Of a stretch of 42,945 nucleotides of DNA, positions 8,731 through 16,473 are shown one piece after another. Under the pieces are notes generated by a model. It was not told the DNA's origin. It saw only the letters and a list, made by a program, of their open reading frames with translations, and did no database searches. Source of the DNA: Prevotellaceae bacterium UBA6974 (GTDB taxonomy: Bacteria; Bacteroidota; Bacteroidia; Bacteroidales; Bacteroidaceae); assembly GCA_002450165.1 (NCBI GenBank), contig DJYQ01000009.1, positions 1 through 42,945 on the forward strand, written 5' to 3'. The position numbers were made by a program, and so were the translations under genes. Every line of letters starts with the position of its first letter. Positions within the stretch are counted from its first letter, which is position 1.

Positions 8731-10539
8731 TTATTCTTCGTACATCTTGTCTATCAAGTCCTTGTAATGCTCATTCAGTACCTGACGCCTGACCTTCAGC
8801 GTATTGGTCAGCTCACCCTTCTCCAGGCTCAGCGGCTCGGGTAGGAGAGCTATTTTCTTGACCTGCTCGTAATGCGCAAACTCCTGCTGCATCGTATCAA
8901 TGCGGTATTTCATGAACTTGACAATCTCGGGATGTGCACATAACTGGGCGTTGGTCTTGCAATCCAATCCCTTCTCTTCAGCAATCTCGCGCAACATATC
9001 ATACTGCGGGATAATCAGCGCCGATACAAATTTACGCCCTTCGGCAATAACCACTATCTGGTCGATAAACCTGTCCACACACAACTTAGACTCAATCAGC
9101 TGCGGAGCAATATACTTCCCGTTGCTCGTCTTGAACATATCCTTGATACGATCCGTCAGGAACAGCTCACCATCCTTCATATACCCCGCATCACCCGTAT
9201 GGAACCACCCCTCCCCATCAATGCTCAGCTCCGTAACCTCGGCCTTGCGGTAATAACCCTTAGTTATAGTGTTGCCGCGCAGGAGCACCTCGTTGTTCTC
9301 ACCGAACTTAATCTCCACACTGTCCAACACACGACCTACGCTACCCGGGGTCACCGTCCTGTTCCAACGGTCACAGCTCACGGTTGCCGTACTCTCGGTC
9401 AGTCCATACCCGGCAATCATCACAATACCAGCCGCACGGACAAACTCCTCGACCTTCTGCGAAATAGCAGCACCTGCCGTCGGGAAGAAATGCGCACGCT
9501 CCAATCCCAACTCCTTCTTGAGCAAGGCAATGACCGTCTTCTCGTAAAACGCATACTTCACACGCAACGGAACCGGCGGCAGCAAGCCCTTCATACGATA
9601 CTTGACATTGTACAGATAACCCACATCCAGGGCATCCTGCAACAGGCGCCTCTGTATGGGCGAGCTTTTATCCATCCGCTCCTGTACCCCCGCATACACC
9701 TTCTCCCAAAAACGCGGGACGGCACACATACACGTGGGATGCACCTCGCGCATCGAACGCAGCACATCCTCGGGATGACGGTTGATTGCCAACGTGCAGC
9801 CATTGGCAATACACAGGTAAGCCCACCCACGTTCGAAAACATGCGTAAACGGCAGGAAATTCAGTATAACATCCGTATCCGTCAGCGGCAGCACCCCCTC
9901 GTGCGCTTTTATTGCACTCGAATACATCAGATGCGTCAGCATAACACCCTTGGACAGACCCGTCGTTCCACTCGTGTACAGGATGTTTGCAAGATCCTCC
10001 GGAACAACCGCCGCCGTACGGCGCTTAACCTCCGCCTGCATTGGCAGCCCACATCCCAGGTCCAGGAATTCGTCAAAATATATGCTAACCTGATCCTCGG
10101 GATTCCTCACTACACTACGGTCAAAAATAATCAGCCTCTCCAGCTTGGAACCCATTTTCAGCACACGGAAAGCCGTATCGTACTGATACTGCTCACCCAC
10201 AAAAATGATACGCACGCTGGCATCGCTCACCATATACTTGACCTGCATCTCGCTGCTGGTAGCATAGAAAGGTATTGTTACCGCCCTGATACCATACGCA
10301 GCAAAGTCCACAAACATACCCTCGGGCATGTTCTGCGAGAACACCGCCATGTTCTCCTGTTCCTTCACCCCCAGTGCAAGCATCGCATTAGATGCCTGGT
10401 ACACCCGTTGGGAAAAAGTATTCCACGAGATATCCCTCCACTCCTGGCACGAATCATCCCTGTAACGCATAGCCACCCTGTTACCATAGCGGCGAGCCTG
10501 GTCATGAACCAGTACAGGCAACGGACTTTTGTTCAGCAT
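8731..10539 (-). CDS. Long-chain acyl-CoA synthetase (AMP-forming)
   Basis: A member of the adenylate-forming superfamily that activates fatty acids to acyl-AMP and then acyl-CoA. The P-loop YTSGTTGLSKG is at 188-198. A GYGLTEST segment (A5), a GWFHTGD segment (A7) and the hinge/A8 segment DRIKDMFKTSNGKYI follow in the expected order. At 602 aa it matches the long-chain subfamily common in Bacteroidetes. I start it at ATG 10539 because an upstream in-frame start at 10566 would lie inside the -7 promoter box (10564-10571), which leaves a leader of about 19 nt. First gene of the six-gene minus-strand operon. Confidence 0.93.
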   Translation of the reverse strand: MLNKSPLPVLVHDQARRYGNRVAMRYRDDSCQEWRDISWNTFSQRVYQASNAMLALGVKEQENMAVFSQNMPEGMFVDFAAYGIRAVTIPFYATSSEMQVKYMVSDASVRIIFVGEQYQYDTAFRVLKMGSKLERLIIFDRSVVRNPEDQVSIYFDEFLDLGCGLPMQAEVKRRTAAVVPEDLANILYTSGTTGLSKGVMLTHLMYSSAIKAHEGVLPLTDTDVILNFLPFTHVFERGWAYLCIANGCTLAINRHPEDVLRSMREVHPTCMCAVPRFWEKVYAGVQERMDKSSPIQRRLLQDALDVGYLYNVKYRMKGLLPPVPLRVKYAFYEKTVIALLKKELGLERAHFFPTAGAAISQKVEEFVRAAGIVMIAGYGLTESTATVSCDRWNRTVTPGSVGRVLDSVEIKFGENNEVLLRGNTITKGYYRKAEVTELSIDGEGWFHTGDAGYMKDGELFLTDRIKDMFKTSNGKYIAPQLIESKLCVDRFIDQIVVIAEGRKFVSALIIPQYDMLREIAEEKGLDCKTNAQLCAHPEIVKFMKYRIDTMQQEFAHYEQVKKIALLPEPLSLEKGELTNTLKVRRQVLNEHYKDLIDKMYEE

Positions 10540-10563
10540 AGTATATTCTATAAATTCACGCGA

Positions 10564-10595
10564 CAAAGATACTATTTTCTTTCAGCCCAAACAAA
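10564..10595 (-). promoter_or_regulatory. Promoter of the acyl-CoA synthetase/prfB/symporter operon
   Basis: On the minus strand, TTTG (10595-10592) is followed after 20 nt by TATCTTTG (10571-10564), a perfect Bacteroidetes-type promoter. The predicted transcription start is near 10558, which decides in favour of the ATG at 10539 over the ATG at 10566. Confidence 0.85.
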
Positions 10596-10706
10596 AAATA
10601 CGCACAATTCTTTTCCCCCAAGCGTGCAAAATAGTCACAGAAATTTATATGACCACGAATTACACGAATTATCCGATTTTTTACAAAAACCTTAAAAACA
10701 TCCTCT

Positions 10707-10855
10707 TCTGATGTCTTGGTTAATTCATACTCAACTCATACTGATCTCTAGCTGATGTCATGCTTAATTCATACTCAACTCTAGCTGATGTCATGCTAAA
10801 CTCATACTCAACTCTAGCTGATGTCATGCTGAGCTCTAATTGAGGTCATGTTCAT
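10707..10855 (+). repeat. 33-bp tandem repeat, about 3.5 copies
   Basis: Two complete neighbouring 33-bp units (10750-10782 and 10783-10815) share the cores AGCTGATGTCATGCT and CTCATACTCAACTCT and differ at only two or three positions. A degenerate copy precedes them and a partial copy starting at 10816 follows. There are no spacers, so this is a minisatellite and not a CRISPR. It lies upstream of the acyl-CoA synthetase promoter, between two units transcribed in the same direction. Confidence 0.8.
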
Positions 10856-11154
10856 TAATCTGTGAGACTCATTGACAAAAGTATGAGCCAACGGCAAGAA
10901 GTGGATATTGCGGAATAACTATGAAAAAAGTTTTTCCTAGTGTAGGGGATAATTTTTCATAGTATGGCCATAAAAAACGGCTCAGGGAATTGGTTTTATG
11001 GATTCGGAAAAATCTTTATATCCTTAAAATTCATTATATGGTATCGGCGCCTAGCGGAAGGTCGTTGAAAGTTGAGACATTTTGCTAGTGACCTTATAAA
11101 AGGAACCATGACATCATAACACGTTTCCGGCAACGACTAGACACCCCTTTTTCT

Positions 11155-11197
11155 GAAAATAGTAAGTAAGTTAGTAAGTAAGATGAGTAAGTCGGGG
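11155..11197 (+). repeat. GTAAGTAAG block, left copy of an inverted pair
   Basis: The block is built of AGTAAGTAAG units (11160-11182), ending in GAGTAAGTCGGG. The reverse complement of 16028-16072 matches it along about 40 bp with only small gaps, so the two copies are inverted about the 1447-aa gene. A further direct copy lies at 16187-16220. Confidence 0.7.
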
Positions 11198-11214
11198 ACG
11201 GCCCCGACTTACTC
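11185..11214. repeat. Perfect 13-bp inverted repeat (hairpin)
   Basis: GAGTAAGTCGGGG (11185-11197) and its exact complement (11202-11214) are separated by the loop ACGG. A short CTTTTAT follows on the plus strand, but no gene reads into it from that side. On the minus strand, downstream of the 1447-aa gene, no T-run follows. A terminator role is therefore doubtful. Confidence 0.75.
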
Positions 11215-11263
11215 TTTTATGAACGCCGAAGGGGTCGCGAGCCAACGGCGAGAACGAAGTGGC

Positions 11264-11352
11264 AATTATGAATGCTGCGATTAAGCGAGAGCAATGATAA
11301 GCTTGCTTAATTATTGCCGAGCGTGAGCAGGCTCGACGCGCAGCGTCAATTA
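11264..11352 (-). ncRNA. Structured 3'-flanking element, copy 1
   Basis: On the minus strand this element begins in the stop codon of the 1447-aa gene (TAATTGAC) and ends near CGCAGCATTCATAATT. It can form GACGC-TGC-GCGTC, a CGAG/CTCG pairing, and GCAAT/ATTGC enclosing TAAGC-AA-GCTTA. The homologous copy at 17790-17901 keeps these helices through paired base changes. It is either a conserved 3'-UTR RNA structure or a palindromic dispersed repeat; the data do not decide. Confidence 0.55.
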
Positions 11353-14300
11353 GTTTCCGTTTGCCATAATCGTCAATATGGTTGTTACATCACCGATTTC
11401 GATTTCACCGTTGCCGTTGGCGTCGGCGGCCTGGTTGTTGTAGCCGGTAGCCTCGGGCGTAGCCATCAGGGTCAGCACGGATGTAACGTCACCTATCTCC
11501 ACCTCGCCATTGCCGTTGGCATCACCTACCAGGTATGTTGGCTTACTGTTTGCTGCTTGCACAAGGCGGATTGACTGACCATAATCCTGCATACCATTGT
11601 GCTGCGGATTGAGGATATTGGCTCCGAAGCCCGCTACGTACGCATGATCAGAACTGGTCTTAACCGATGACCAATAATACCCCTCTGTTCCAAGCTTTTG
11701 CAAATTCTTTGTTCCAATGTAACGGATACCAGCTGCCGGCAGGAAAACGGCTCCTTGGTTTTCCATGGTAGTCCACTGCTCCAAAGTATAGACATTGTGC
11801 GAGAAGCCGTCTGCGGTATCGTTTTTGTAATAACCGTTCGACGTTAGCCAAGTAAGACCATGCTCTGTACTCGGACTGAATGTCAAACCGTCCGGTGTTG
11901 TCCAGTTGTCAGGAAGGATGATCAGACCGTTCACACCATTCACCGAGCCAAATGCAAACAGGCTTTCCGCATTGGTACGGTCACGGAAGATATATACCCA
12001 CTCATCTTTAGTCAGCGTACGCCATGCGTCAGCCACATTACCTCCGTTGGAAATAGGATGGGAGCCGAACTCCACGAAGGTTTGATACTTATAGAGTGCG
12101 GTGGTAGTAGGGTTATTGCCTGCGCCCCATTGTATGAGGTCTATCCAACCGTCATATGTGTCAGAAATGTTGGCATTGCCTGCGCCGACAAAATCATACT
12201 GGTTGATGGCAAAGCGCCATGTGTCGGTCGTTGCCTGATACTGCAAGTTACCTTGCGAGAAGGCGATTTGGTCTCCGTTGGCATTGATGGTGAACTCACC
12301 CGGCAATACTCCGTTTTCCCAACCGGTCGGTTCAACCGGCTCACTCTCTTGCGTAAATACCTTCAGCATCGGCTGATCACCTTGCTGTACCCAAACAGCC
12401 TCATCACCTGTACGACCTGCATTCAAGGCAGTTGTTATCGTGCCGTCGGAGAGTTGGGCGGTTGTTGCCTGTGCTCCCTGAGCATTGCCATATACGTTTT
12501 TGTAGTAGCAACTGTTTACGGTGTGTGTACCAAAGACAGGGTCGCCCATGCGAATGAATGTATAGGAATGCGTATTACCACCAGAGAATGTTCCAAGATT
12601 CAGTCCACGTGTAATATTTACCGTTGGTATCCCTGGTGTGTTATATTGGTATTCCTTATCAGCATGCGAGGCAAAACCACCACTGAACCCTCCTGAGTTT
12701 GATGCGGAAATCAAACCGCTAAACATACAGTCAATGATGTTAGTTGTGCTATTGCCGCATGCTACGGAAAGCAGTCCGCCGATTGTGTCATATGCATAAA
12801 GGGACACAGACGACCAGCATTCGCTGATGGTTGTTGTGTTACCGATACTGCATGCAAGAATGCCAGCAGGACACCTTCCTAATGCACCAGTCTTACTGAT
12901 ACTCCCGTCCACGTGCAGCCTTTGGATTGTGGCTCCCTCGGCATACCGGAATGGAGCGACGCGGTCCTCGCCGTCAGCGGTCCAGTTCACAGTGAGCGTA
13001 TGGCCCTGGCCATCGAATGTTCCCTTATACGGATGGTCTAAATCTTCGGCAATCATCGTGATTTCGGTGCCAAGGTCTATATCTGCCGTCATCCTGGCTT
13101 TGGCCGCAGGCTTTGTCTGTACCAATGCAGCAAAGTCCTTCCAGTCCTGTACGGAGCCAAGGAGGTAGTAACCCTCAGAGTCCTGTTCCAAAGTACAATC
13201 CTGCTCCAACTGTTTATCCTTTACCAGGCGGACAGCGTCGCCATACTGGTAAAAACTTGCTGTGCAATTCTGCAAAGTACCTTGTCTAAAGTTCAAATAG
13301 TATGCAGCAGTGCTCGCACGATAAAAGCCGTTCTGATTCTGTGTGGACTCAGAAGGAATACCTTGGCTATTGCAAGAACCCGATGCAGGAAGGAACACTG
13401 CGCCGGCATCTTCCATCATAGTCCATTGATCAATCGTGTATGTATTCTTTCCCCAAGCTTGATTGCCAGGAGTAAAAGTCAATCCGTCTGGAAGTGTCCA
13501 ACTGTCGGGAAGGAGAATCATACCGTTGATTCCGTTTATACTTCCATGCCCATATTTGGATGCTGCATTTGGACGTCCTGAGAATAAATAAATCAATTCA
13601 TTCCTCGTCAGGGTTCGCCAACCACAGTTTTCTGAATTGCCGCCATTGCTGATGGCATTGTATCCCCAATCAGCATTTCCTGTAAGATTACCTTGATAAT
13701 ACGTATCCGCTGCTGCACCTACGACGTATGGCTGAAAATTGGTCTGGCCATTGTCATATCCACTGGTACCGTGTGCGAAAAGGTCAATCCATTTTCCGGA
13801 ATTCGCAGCGTAAGCGCTGATATCAAATGCCACATAGTCGTACTGGTGTTCAGCGAATCGCCACTGGGGGGCAGTCGTGCTGCAGAAATACTGCAGATTG
13901 CCCTGCGAGAAGACGATTTGGTCTCCATTGGCATTGATGGTGAACAGACCATTCAGCTCGCCTCCCTGCTGATATTCTTCGGGTTCCTGCTCCGACGCAA
14001 ATATCTTGAGCATCGGCCGATCACCTTGCTGTACCCAGACGGCATCATAACCTGTACGACCTGCATTCAGAGCCGTTGTTATCGTGCCGTCGGCAAGTTG
14101 GGCGGTTGTGGCCTGTGTTCCCTGAACAGTTTTAAATGGATGAATATAATATGTTTCGTCCATTGTTAAAGTTCCAAGCCCTTGCCAACGACAGACAATG
14201 GTCGCAGAATTAGCGGTTGTTCCATTATCGAGGTCGCTAAAAGAACCGGCCTGTAAGCATCTGGTAGTATTGACGGTTCCGTCTAACACACCTACAAGAC

Positions 14301-15693
14301 CCGACCATATAACATTAGACACATGACCAGTTATCTCACCGTCAAAGATACAATCTTCTATAGACAATCTGGAACTAAAACCAACTTGTCCTACGATTCC
14401 ACCTACACTTTCGGCATCATTATTACTTAGCTGACAATTAGATGTAACGACAACAGAACTCCTGCACTTCTCAATCTTACTTTGAGTCGAACTCCCGCCA
14501 AACACTCCACATACAATACCTCCCACTCGACCTCCGGAAGAAATAATACTTCCTGTTACATGAAGATTTTTGATTGTTGCACCATAAATATGGCGAAATG
14601 GAGCATAGAATCCCTCTGAAGTATTATAGTTAACTGTCAGAGTATGGCCATTGCCGTCAAAAACACCTCGAAACATGACATTTGCATTCGCGGCATTAAT
14701 GTTACCAGTACCAATTGTTGTCGGATCATCGCCAAGGTCAATATCTGCCGTCATCCTGGCTTTGGCTCCTGAATATCCTTCAGCGACATGTGCAGCAAAA
14801 AATCTCCAATCATCCACCGTGCCAAGCAAGTAGTAACCATCAGTGTCCTTATTCAATTGTCGATCCTTTACAAGGCGGACAGAGCACCCAAGGTGGCGAC
14901 TTGTGCTGCCCGAAGAAGATAGATAGTTACTGCGGAAGCACACAGGCCACTCGCCGGAGTCTTCCCACGTATTACTCGACAAATAGAAGCCTTCATCTCC
15001 AGCATAACTGACCTCGGCACCATAGCGCCAGCCGGCAGCCGGTAGGAATACGCAGCCCTTGAACTCGAGAGCCGTCCACTGGGCAGATGTACACTTGGTA
15101 CCCCACTCACTCTCGCCGTTGATAGTACCCCAAGAGGTGACCTCGCTGTAGGTGATGGTCACGCCGTCGGGGAACAGGATAATGCCGTTAACAGGAGTTC
15201 CGTCAGTGTTGATGGTGGCGTGTGTATAGCGGGCATTGCTTGCACCAAAGACTTGAGAACCGCTGTTACGTTTCATGAAGATGTAGTTCCATTCATTGCT
15301 GGCCAGGGTGCGCCAACCATCGCCCATATTGTTGCCCCAGTCGACGAAGTCGCCGGAATAGGTCTCATACGATGTGGAATTGTGAATACCGTAGGTGGTT
15401 GCCGAAGTGCTCACGCTGAAGAGGTCCACTGTACCATTGGTTGAAGCTGAGCCGTTGCCGTTGATGCTGGTGTTAGCTGCGGCATTACCGATATAGTCCC
15501 ACTGGTTCTTGGCGAATGCCCAGCTCCAGTCGCTGCCATCGTAGGTTGCCTGCAGGTTGCCATGCGAGAACTGTACCTTGTCGCCATTGGAGTTAATGGA
15601 AAACAGGCCTTTCAGCTCGCCTTCTGCCCAAGCTCCCGTGCTGCAGCATAGCAGGGTGAGGAGGGAAATAATCAGTTGCTTCGTTCTTTTCAT
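11350..15693 (-). CDS. Large secreted modular protein: three major-paralogue-type modules, two GLUG-like regions, dockerin-like C-terminus
   Basis: A 1447-aa exported protein with a Sec signal peptide ending near AWA|EGE (residue 23). Architecture: module A1 (28-275), region B1 (284-568), A2 (580-824), B2 (840-1115), A3 (1131-1378), then two dockerin-type calcium loops (1391-1402 and 1424-1435, D-A-N-G-N-G-E-x-E-I-G-D). A modules share NGDxIxFSxGNLQ, GWRTL and VFLPAAG motifs and resemble the Fibrobacter major-paralogue family. B regions have GGIVG-like GLUG repeats after MTADIDLG and FDGxGHTLTVN. It is probably a cell-surface adhesin or scaffold; no catalytic domain is apparent. It has its own promoter at 15746-15776. 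Internal repeats make recombination likely. Confidence 0.85.
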   Translation of the reverse strand: MKRTKQLIISLLTLLCCSTGAWAEGELKGLFSINSNGDKVQFSHGNLQATYDGSDWSWAFAKNQWDYIGNAAANTSINGNGSASTNGTVDLFSVSTSATTYGIHNSTSYETYSGDFVDWGNNMGDGWRTLASNEWNYIFMKRNSGSQVFGASNARYTHATINTDGTPVNGIILFPDGVTITYSEVTSWGTINGESEWGTKCTSAQWTALEFKGCVFLPAAGWRYGAEVSYAGDEGFYLSSNTWEDSGEWPVCFRSNYLSSSGSTSRHLGCSVRLVKDRQLNKDTDGYYLLGTVDDWRFFAAHVAEGYSGAKARMTADIDLGDDPTTIGTGNINAANANVMFRGVFDGNGHTLTVNYNTSEGFYAPFRHIYGATIKNLHVTGSIISSGGRVGGIVCGVFGGSSTQSKIEKCRSSVVVTSNCQLSNNDAESVGGIVGQVGFSSRLSIEDCIFDGEITGHVSNVIWSGLVGVLDGTVNTTRCLQAGSFSDLDNGTTANSATIVCRWQGLGTLTMDETYYIHPFKTVQGTQATTAQLADGTITTALNAGRTGYDAVWVQQGDRPMLKIFASEQEPEEYQQGGELNGLFTINANGDQIVFSQGNLQYFCSTTAPQWRFAEHQYDYVAFDISAYAANSGKWIDLFAHGTSGYDNGQTNFQPYVVGAAADTYYQGNLTGNADWGYNAISNGGNSENCGWRTLTRNELIYLFSGRPNAASKYGHGSINGINGMILLPDSWTLPDGLTFTPGNQAWGKNTYTIDQWTMMEDAGAVFLPASGSCNSQGIPSESTQNQNGFYRASTAAYYLNFRQGTLQNCTASFYQYGDAVRLVKDKQLEQDCTLEQDSEGYYLLGSVQDWKDFAALVQTKPAAKARMTADIDLGTEITMIAEDLDHPYKGTFDGQGHTLTVNWTADGEDRVAPFRYAEGATIQRLHVDGSISKTGALGRCPAGILACSIGNTTTISECWSSVSLYAYDTIGGLLSVACGNSTTNIIDCMFSGLISASNSGGFSGGFASHADKEYQYNTPGIPTVNITRGLNLGTFSGGNTHSYTFIRMGDPVFGTHTVNSCYYKNVYGNAQGAQATTAQLSDGTITTALNAGRTGDEAVWVQQGDQPMLKVFTQESEPVEPTGWENGVLPGEFTINANGDQIAFSQGNLQYQATTDTWRFAINQYDFVGAGNANISDTYDGWIDLIQWGAGNNPTTTALYKYQTFVEFGSHPISNGGNVADAWRTLTKDEWVYIFRDRTNAESLFAFGSVNGVNGLIILPDNWTTPDGLTFSPSTEHGLTWLTSNGYYKNDTADGFSHNVYTLEQWTTMENQGAVFLPAAGIRYIGTKNLQKLGTEGYYWSSVKTSSDHAYVAGFGANILNPQHNGMQDYGQSIRLVQAANSKPTYLVGDANGNGEVEIGDVTSVLTLMATPEATGYNNQAADANGNGEIEIGDVTTILTIMANGN
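11353..11538 (-). other. Dockerin-like tail of the 1447-aa protein
   Basis: Residues 1386-1447 carry two copies of a calcium-loop-plus-helix unit: DANGNGEVEIGD then VTSVLTLM, and DANGNGEIEIGD then VTTILTIM. Canonical type I dockerins have D-x-N-x-D-G; here the fifth position is Asn in both copies. No cohesin-like gene is seen in the window. Confidence 0.7.
12361..12480 (-). repeat. Intragenic repeat, end of module B2
   Basis: This 120-bp segment matches 14005-14124 at about nine of ten bases. It encodes the shared segment around QLxDGTITTALNAGRTG and WVQQGD. Nearby shorter matches (for example 13077-13105 with 14742-14770) show that whole A-B units were duplicated. Confidence 0.8.
14005..14124 (-). 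repeat. Intragenic repeat, end of module B1
   Basis: Partner of 12361-12480, in the same orientation and 1,644 bp apart. Unequal recombination between the two would delete or duplicate exactly one A-B unit while keeping the frame, since 1,644 is divisible by three. Confidence 0.8.
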
Positions 15694-15745
15694 ATTGTTG
15701 CGGTTTTATTGTTGTTTTTATCGAAATCATAGTATCGCTACGCGA

Positions 15746-15776
15746 CAAAGTTAATGTTTTTTACAATACACACAAA
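15746..15776 (-). promoter_or_regulatory. Promoter of the 1447-aa protein gene
   Basis: On the minus strand, TTTG (15776-15773) is followed after 19 nt by TAACTTTG (15753-15746), a good Bacteroidetes-type promoter. The start should lie near 15740, giving a leader of about 45 nt before ATG 15693. Confidence 0.8.
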
Positions 15777-15839
15777 GAAAACGGCTGTTTTTCCTGTTGA
15801 CGATGCAAATGTACGGCAGCGAACAAGTGCGTTTCCGCA

Positions 15840-15868
15840 ATTTTCCCCGATTTTCCCCGATTTTCTCC
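15840..15868 (+). repeat. 10-bp tandem repeat (ATTTTCCCCG, three copies)
   Basis: Two exact copies of ATTTTCCCCG (15840-15849, 15850-15859) are followed by a third copy reading ATTTTCTCC. Slippage here would alter spacing upstream of the 1447-aa gene's promoter. Confidence 0.8.
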
Positions 15869-15958
15869 AAAACTATCCGACATTAACACACATTAACAAA
15901 ACACCGCTGAGCAGTGATGAAGCGGTGATGATGCAGTGATGTAGATTTGTGCAAATTA

Positions 15959-16032
15959 ACCTCCAGGAGGCTGCACGTGTTGGTCCCTAGGGGTTGCACG
16001 TGTTACCTCCCGGAGTCTGCAATTTTTGGTCC
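15959..16032 (+). repeat. 23-bp tandem repeat with palindromic cores
   Basis: Three exact-length 23-bp units start at 15959, 15982 and 16005, with the beginning of a fourth at 16028. Each opens with a near-palindrome (CCTCCAGGAGG, TCCCTAGGG, CTCCCGGAG). The first two close with TGCACGTGTT, the third with TGCAATTTTT. Unit starts alternate between ACCTCC and GGTCC. Confidence 0.75.
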
Positions 16033-16072
16033 GAACTTACTCTAACTTACTTACTACTTACTTACTATTTTT
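16028..16072 (-). repeat. GTAAGTAAG block, right (inverted) copy
   Basis: On the minus strand this reads AAAATAGTAAGTAAGTAG, then TAAGTAAG, then GAGTAAGTTCGG, closely matching the plus strand at 11155-11197. It forms the other arm of the inverted pair around the 1447-aa gene. Confidence 0.7.
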
Positions 16073-16186
16073 ACCCCCGGGGAGTATTTCCTGAGAGAGA
16101 AGAATATATATAAATAAAATTTTTCTTATTTTTTAATAATGTACGCGTGACTATACTGTGAGAGGGAAACACACACCCTCCCCCAA

Positions 16187-16220
16187 AAAAGTAAGTAAGT
16201 AAGTATGAAGTTAGGGTAAG
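16187..16220 (+). repeat. GTAAGTAAG block, third copy (direct to the left copy)
   Basis: AAAAAAGTAAGTAAGTAAGT is followed by ATGAAGTTAGGGTAAGTTGG, similar in order to the block at 11155-11197. With 16028-16072 it makes a closely spaced inverted pair about 115 bp apart. Confidence 0.65.
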
Positions 16221-16223
16221 TTG

Positions 16224-16258
16224 GTTTACTGTTTACTGTTTACCGTTTACTGTTTACT
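16224..16258 (+). repeat. 7-bp tandem repeat (GTTTACT, five copies)
   Basis: Five contiguous heptamers at 16224, 16231, 16238, 16245 and 16252. All read GTTTACT except the third, which reads GTTTACC. It is a candidate variable-number repeat about 145 bp upstream of the -7 box of the 432-aa gene. Confidence 0.85.
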
Positions 16259-16401
16259 GTACGTGCATTTTCTGCCATTTCATCGGGATTTGTGTCGGTT
16301 TTTTGTACCTTTTACCAAGACTGGGGGCATTTTATTGTCAAATTTACACTCTTCTACCGAAATTCCAGCCGAAATTTACTCCAGACCACATACATACATC
16401 A

Positions 16402-16409
16402 TATCTTTG
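16402..16409 (+). promoter_or_regulatory. -7 box of the 432-aa secreted protein gene
   Basis: TATCTTTG matches TAnnTTTG, about 65 nt before ATG 16474. No good TTTG lies at the right distance upstream, so the promoter may be weak or activator-dependent. Confidence 0.5.
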
Positions 16410-16473
16410 CAACTGGAAATGGAATCCATAATTAAATAATAAGGTATTAACTACGTTTAAGGTAAAAAGATTT

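Larger units (their letters stand above)
10596..11263. other. Non-coding repeat-rich spacer
   Basis: About 670 bp without a believable gene. It holds a 33-bp tandem array (10707-10855), a GTAAGTAAG-rich block (11155-11191), and a perfect hairpin (11185-11214). A short motif AGCCAACGGC followed by AAGTGG occurs twice (10885-10904 and, slightly longer, 11239-11262). Between 10905 and 11150 I see only A/T-rich sequence with no clear promoter, RNA or protein feature. Confidence 0.6.
15777..16401. other. Non-coding spacer packed with short repeats
   Basis: About 620 bp between two divergent secreted-protein genes, with no credible gene. From left to right it holds a 10-bp ATTTTCCCCG repeat (15840-15868), a degenerate GCAGTGATGA-type repeat (about 15910-15942), a 23-bp palindromic array (15959-16032), an inverted and a direct copy of the GTAAGTAAG block (16028-16072, 16187-16220), and a 7-bp array (16224-16258). 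The stretch 16085-16140 is very A/T rich. Confidence 0.65.

Noticed and set aside
9199..10695. Long open frame (498 codons) antisense to the acyl-CoA synthetase
   Set aside because: It mirrors a conserved enzyme, lacks family motifs, and is rich in His, Arg and Thr as expected of antisense reading of this codon usage. Similar long antisense frames lie over the helix-hairpin-helix and symporter genes (3553-4833, 5910-7202).
10707..10855. Possible CRISPR array
   Set aside because: The 33-bp units are contiguous with no spacers, and no cas genes are present.
11185..11214. Terminator for the 1447-aa gene
   Set aside because: The stem is perfect, but on the strand of that gene no T-run follows it, and it lies about 140 bp beyond the stop.
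11386..11538. Cellulosome assembly
   Set aside because: Dockerin-like loops are present, but no cohesin, scaffoldin or cellulase gene is seen; the tail alone does not justify the claim.
11155..16072. Complete transposon bounded by the inverted GTAAG blocks
   Set aside because: No transposase or recombinase lies between the arms, and no target-site duplication is visible outside them.
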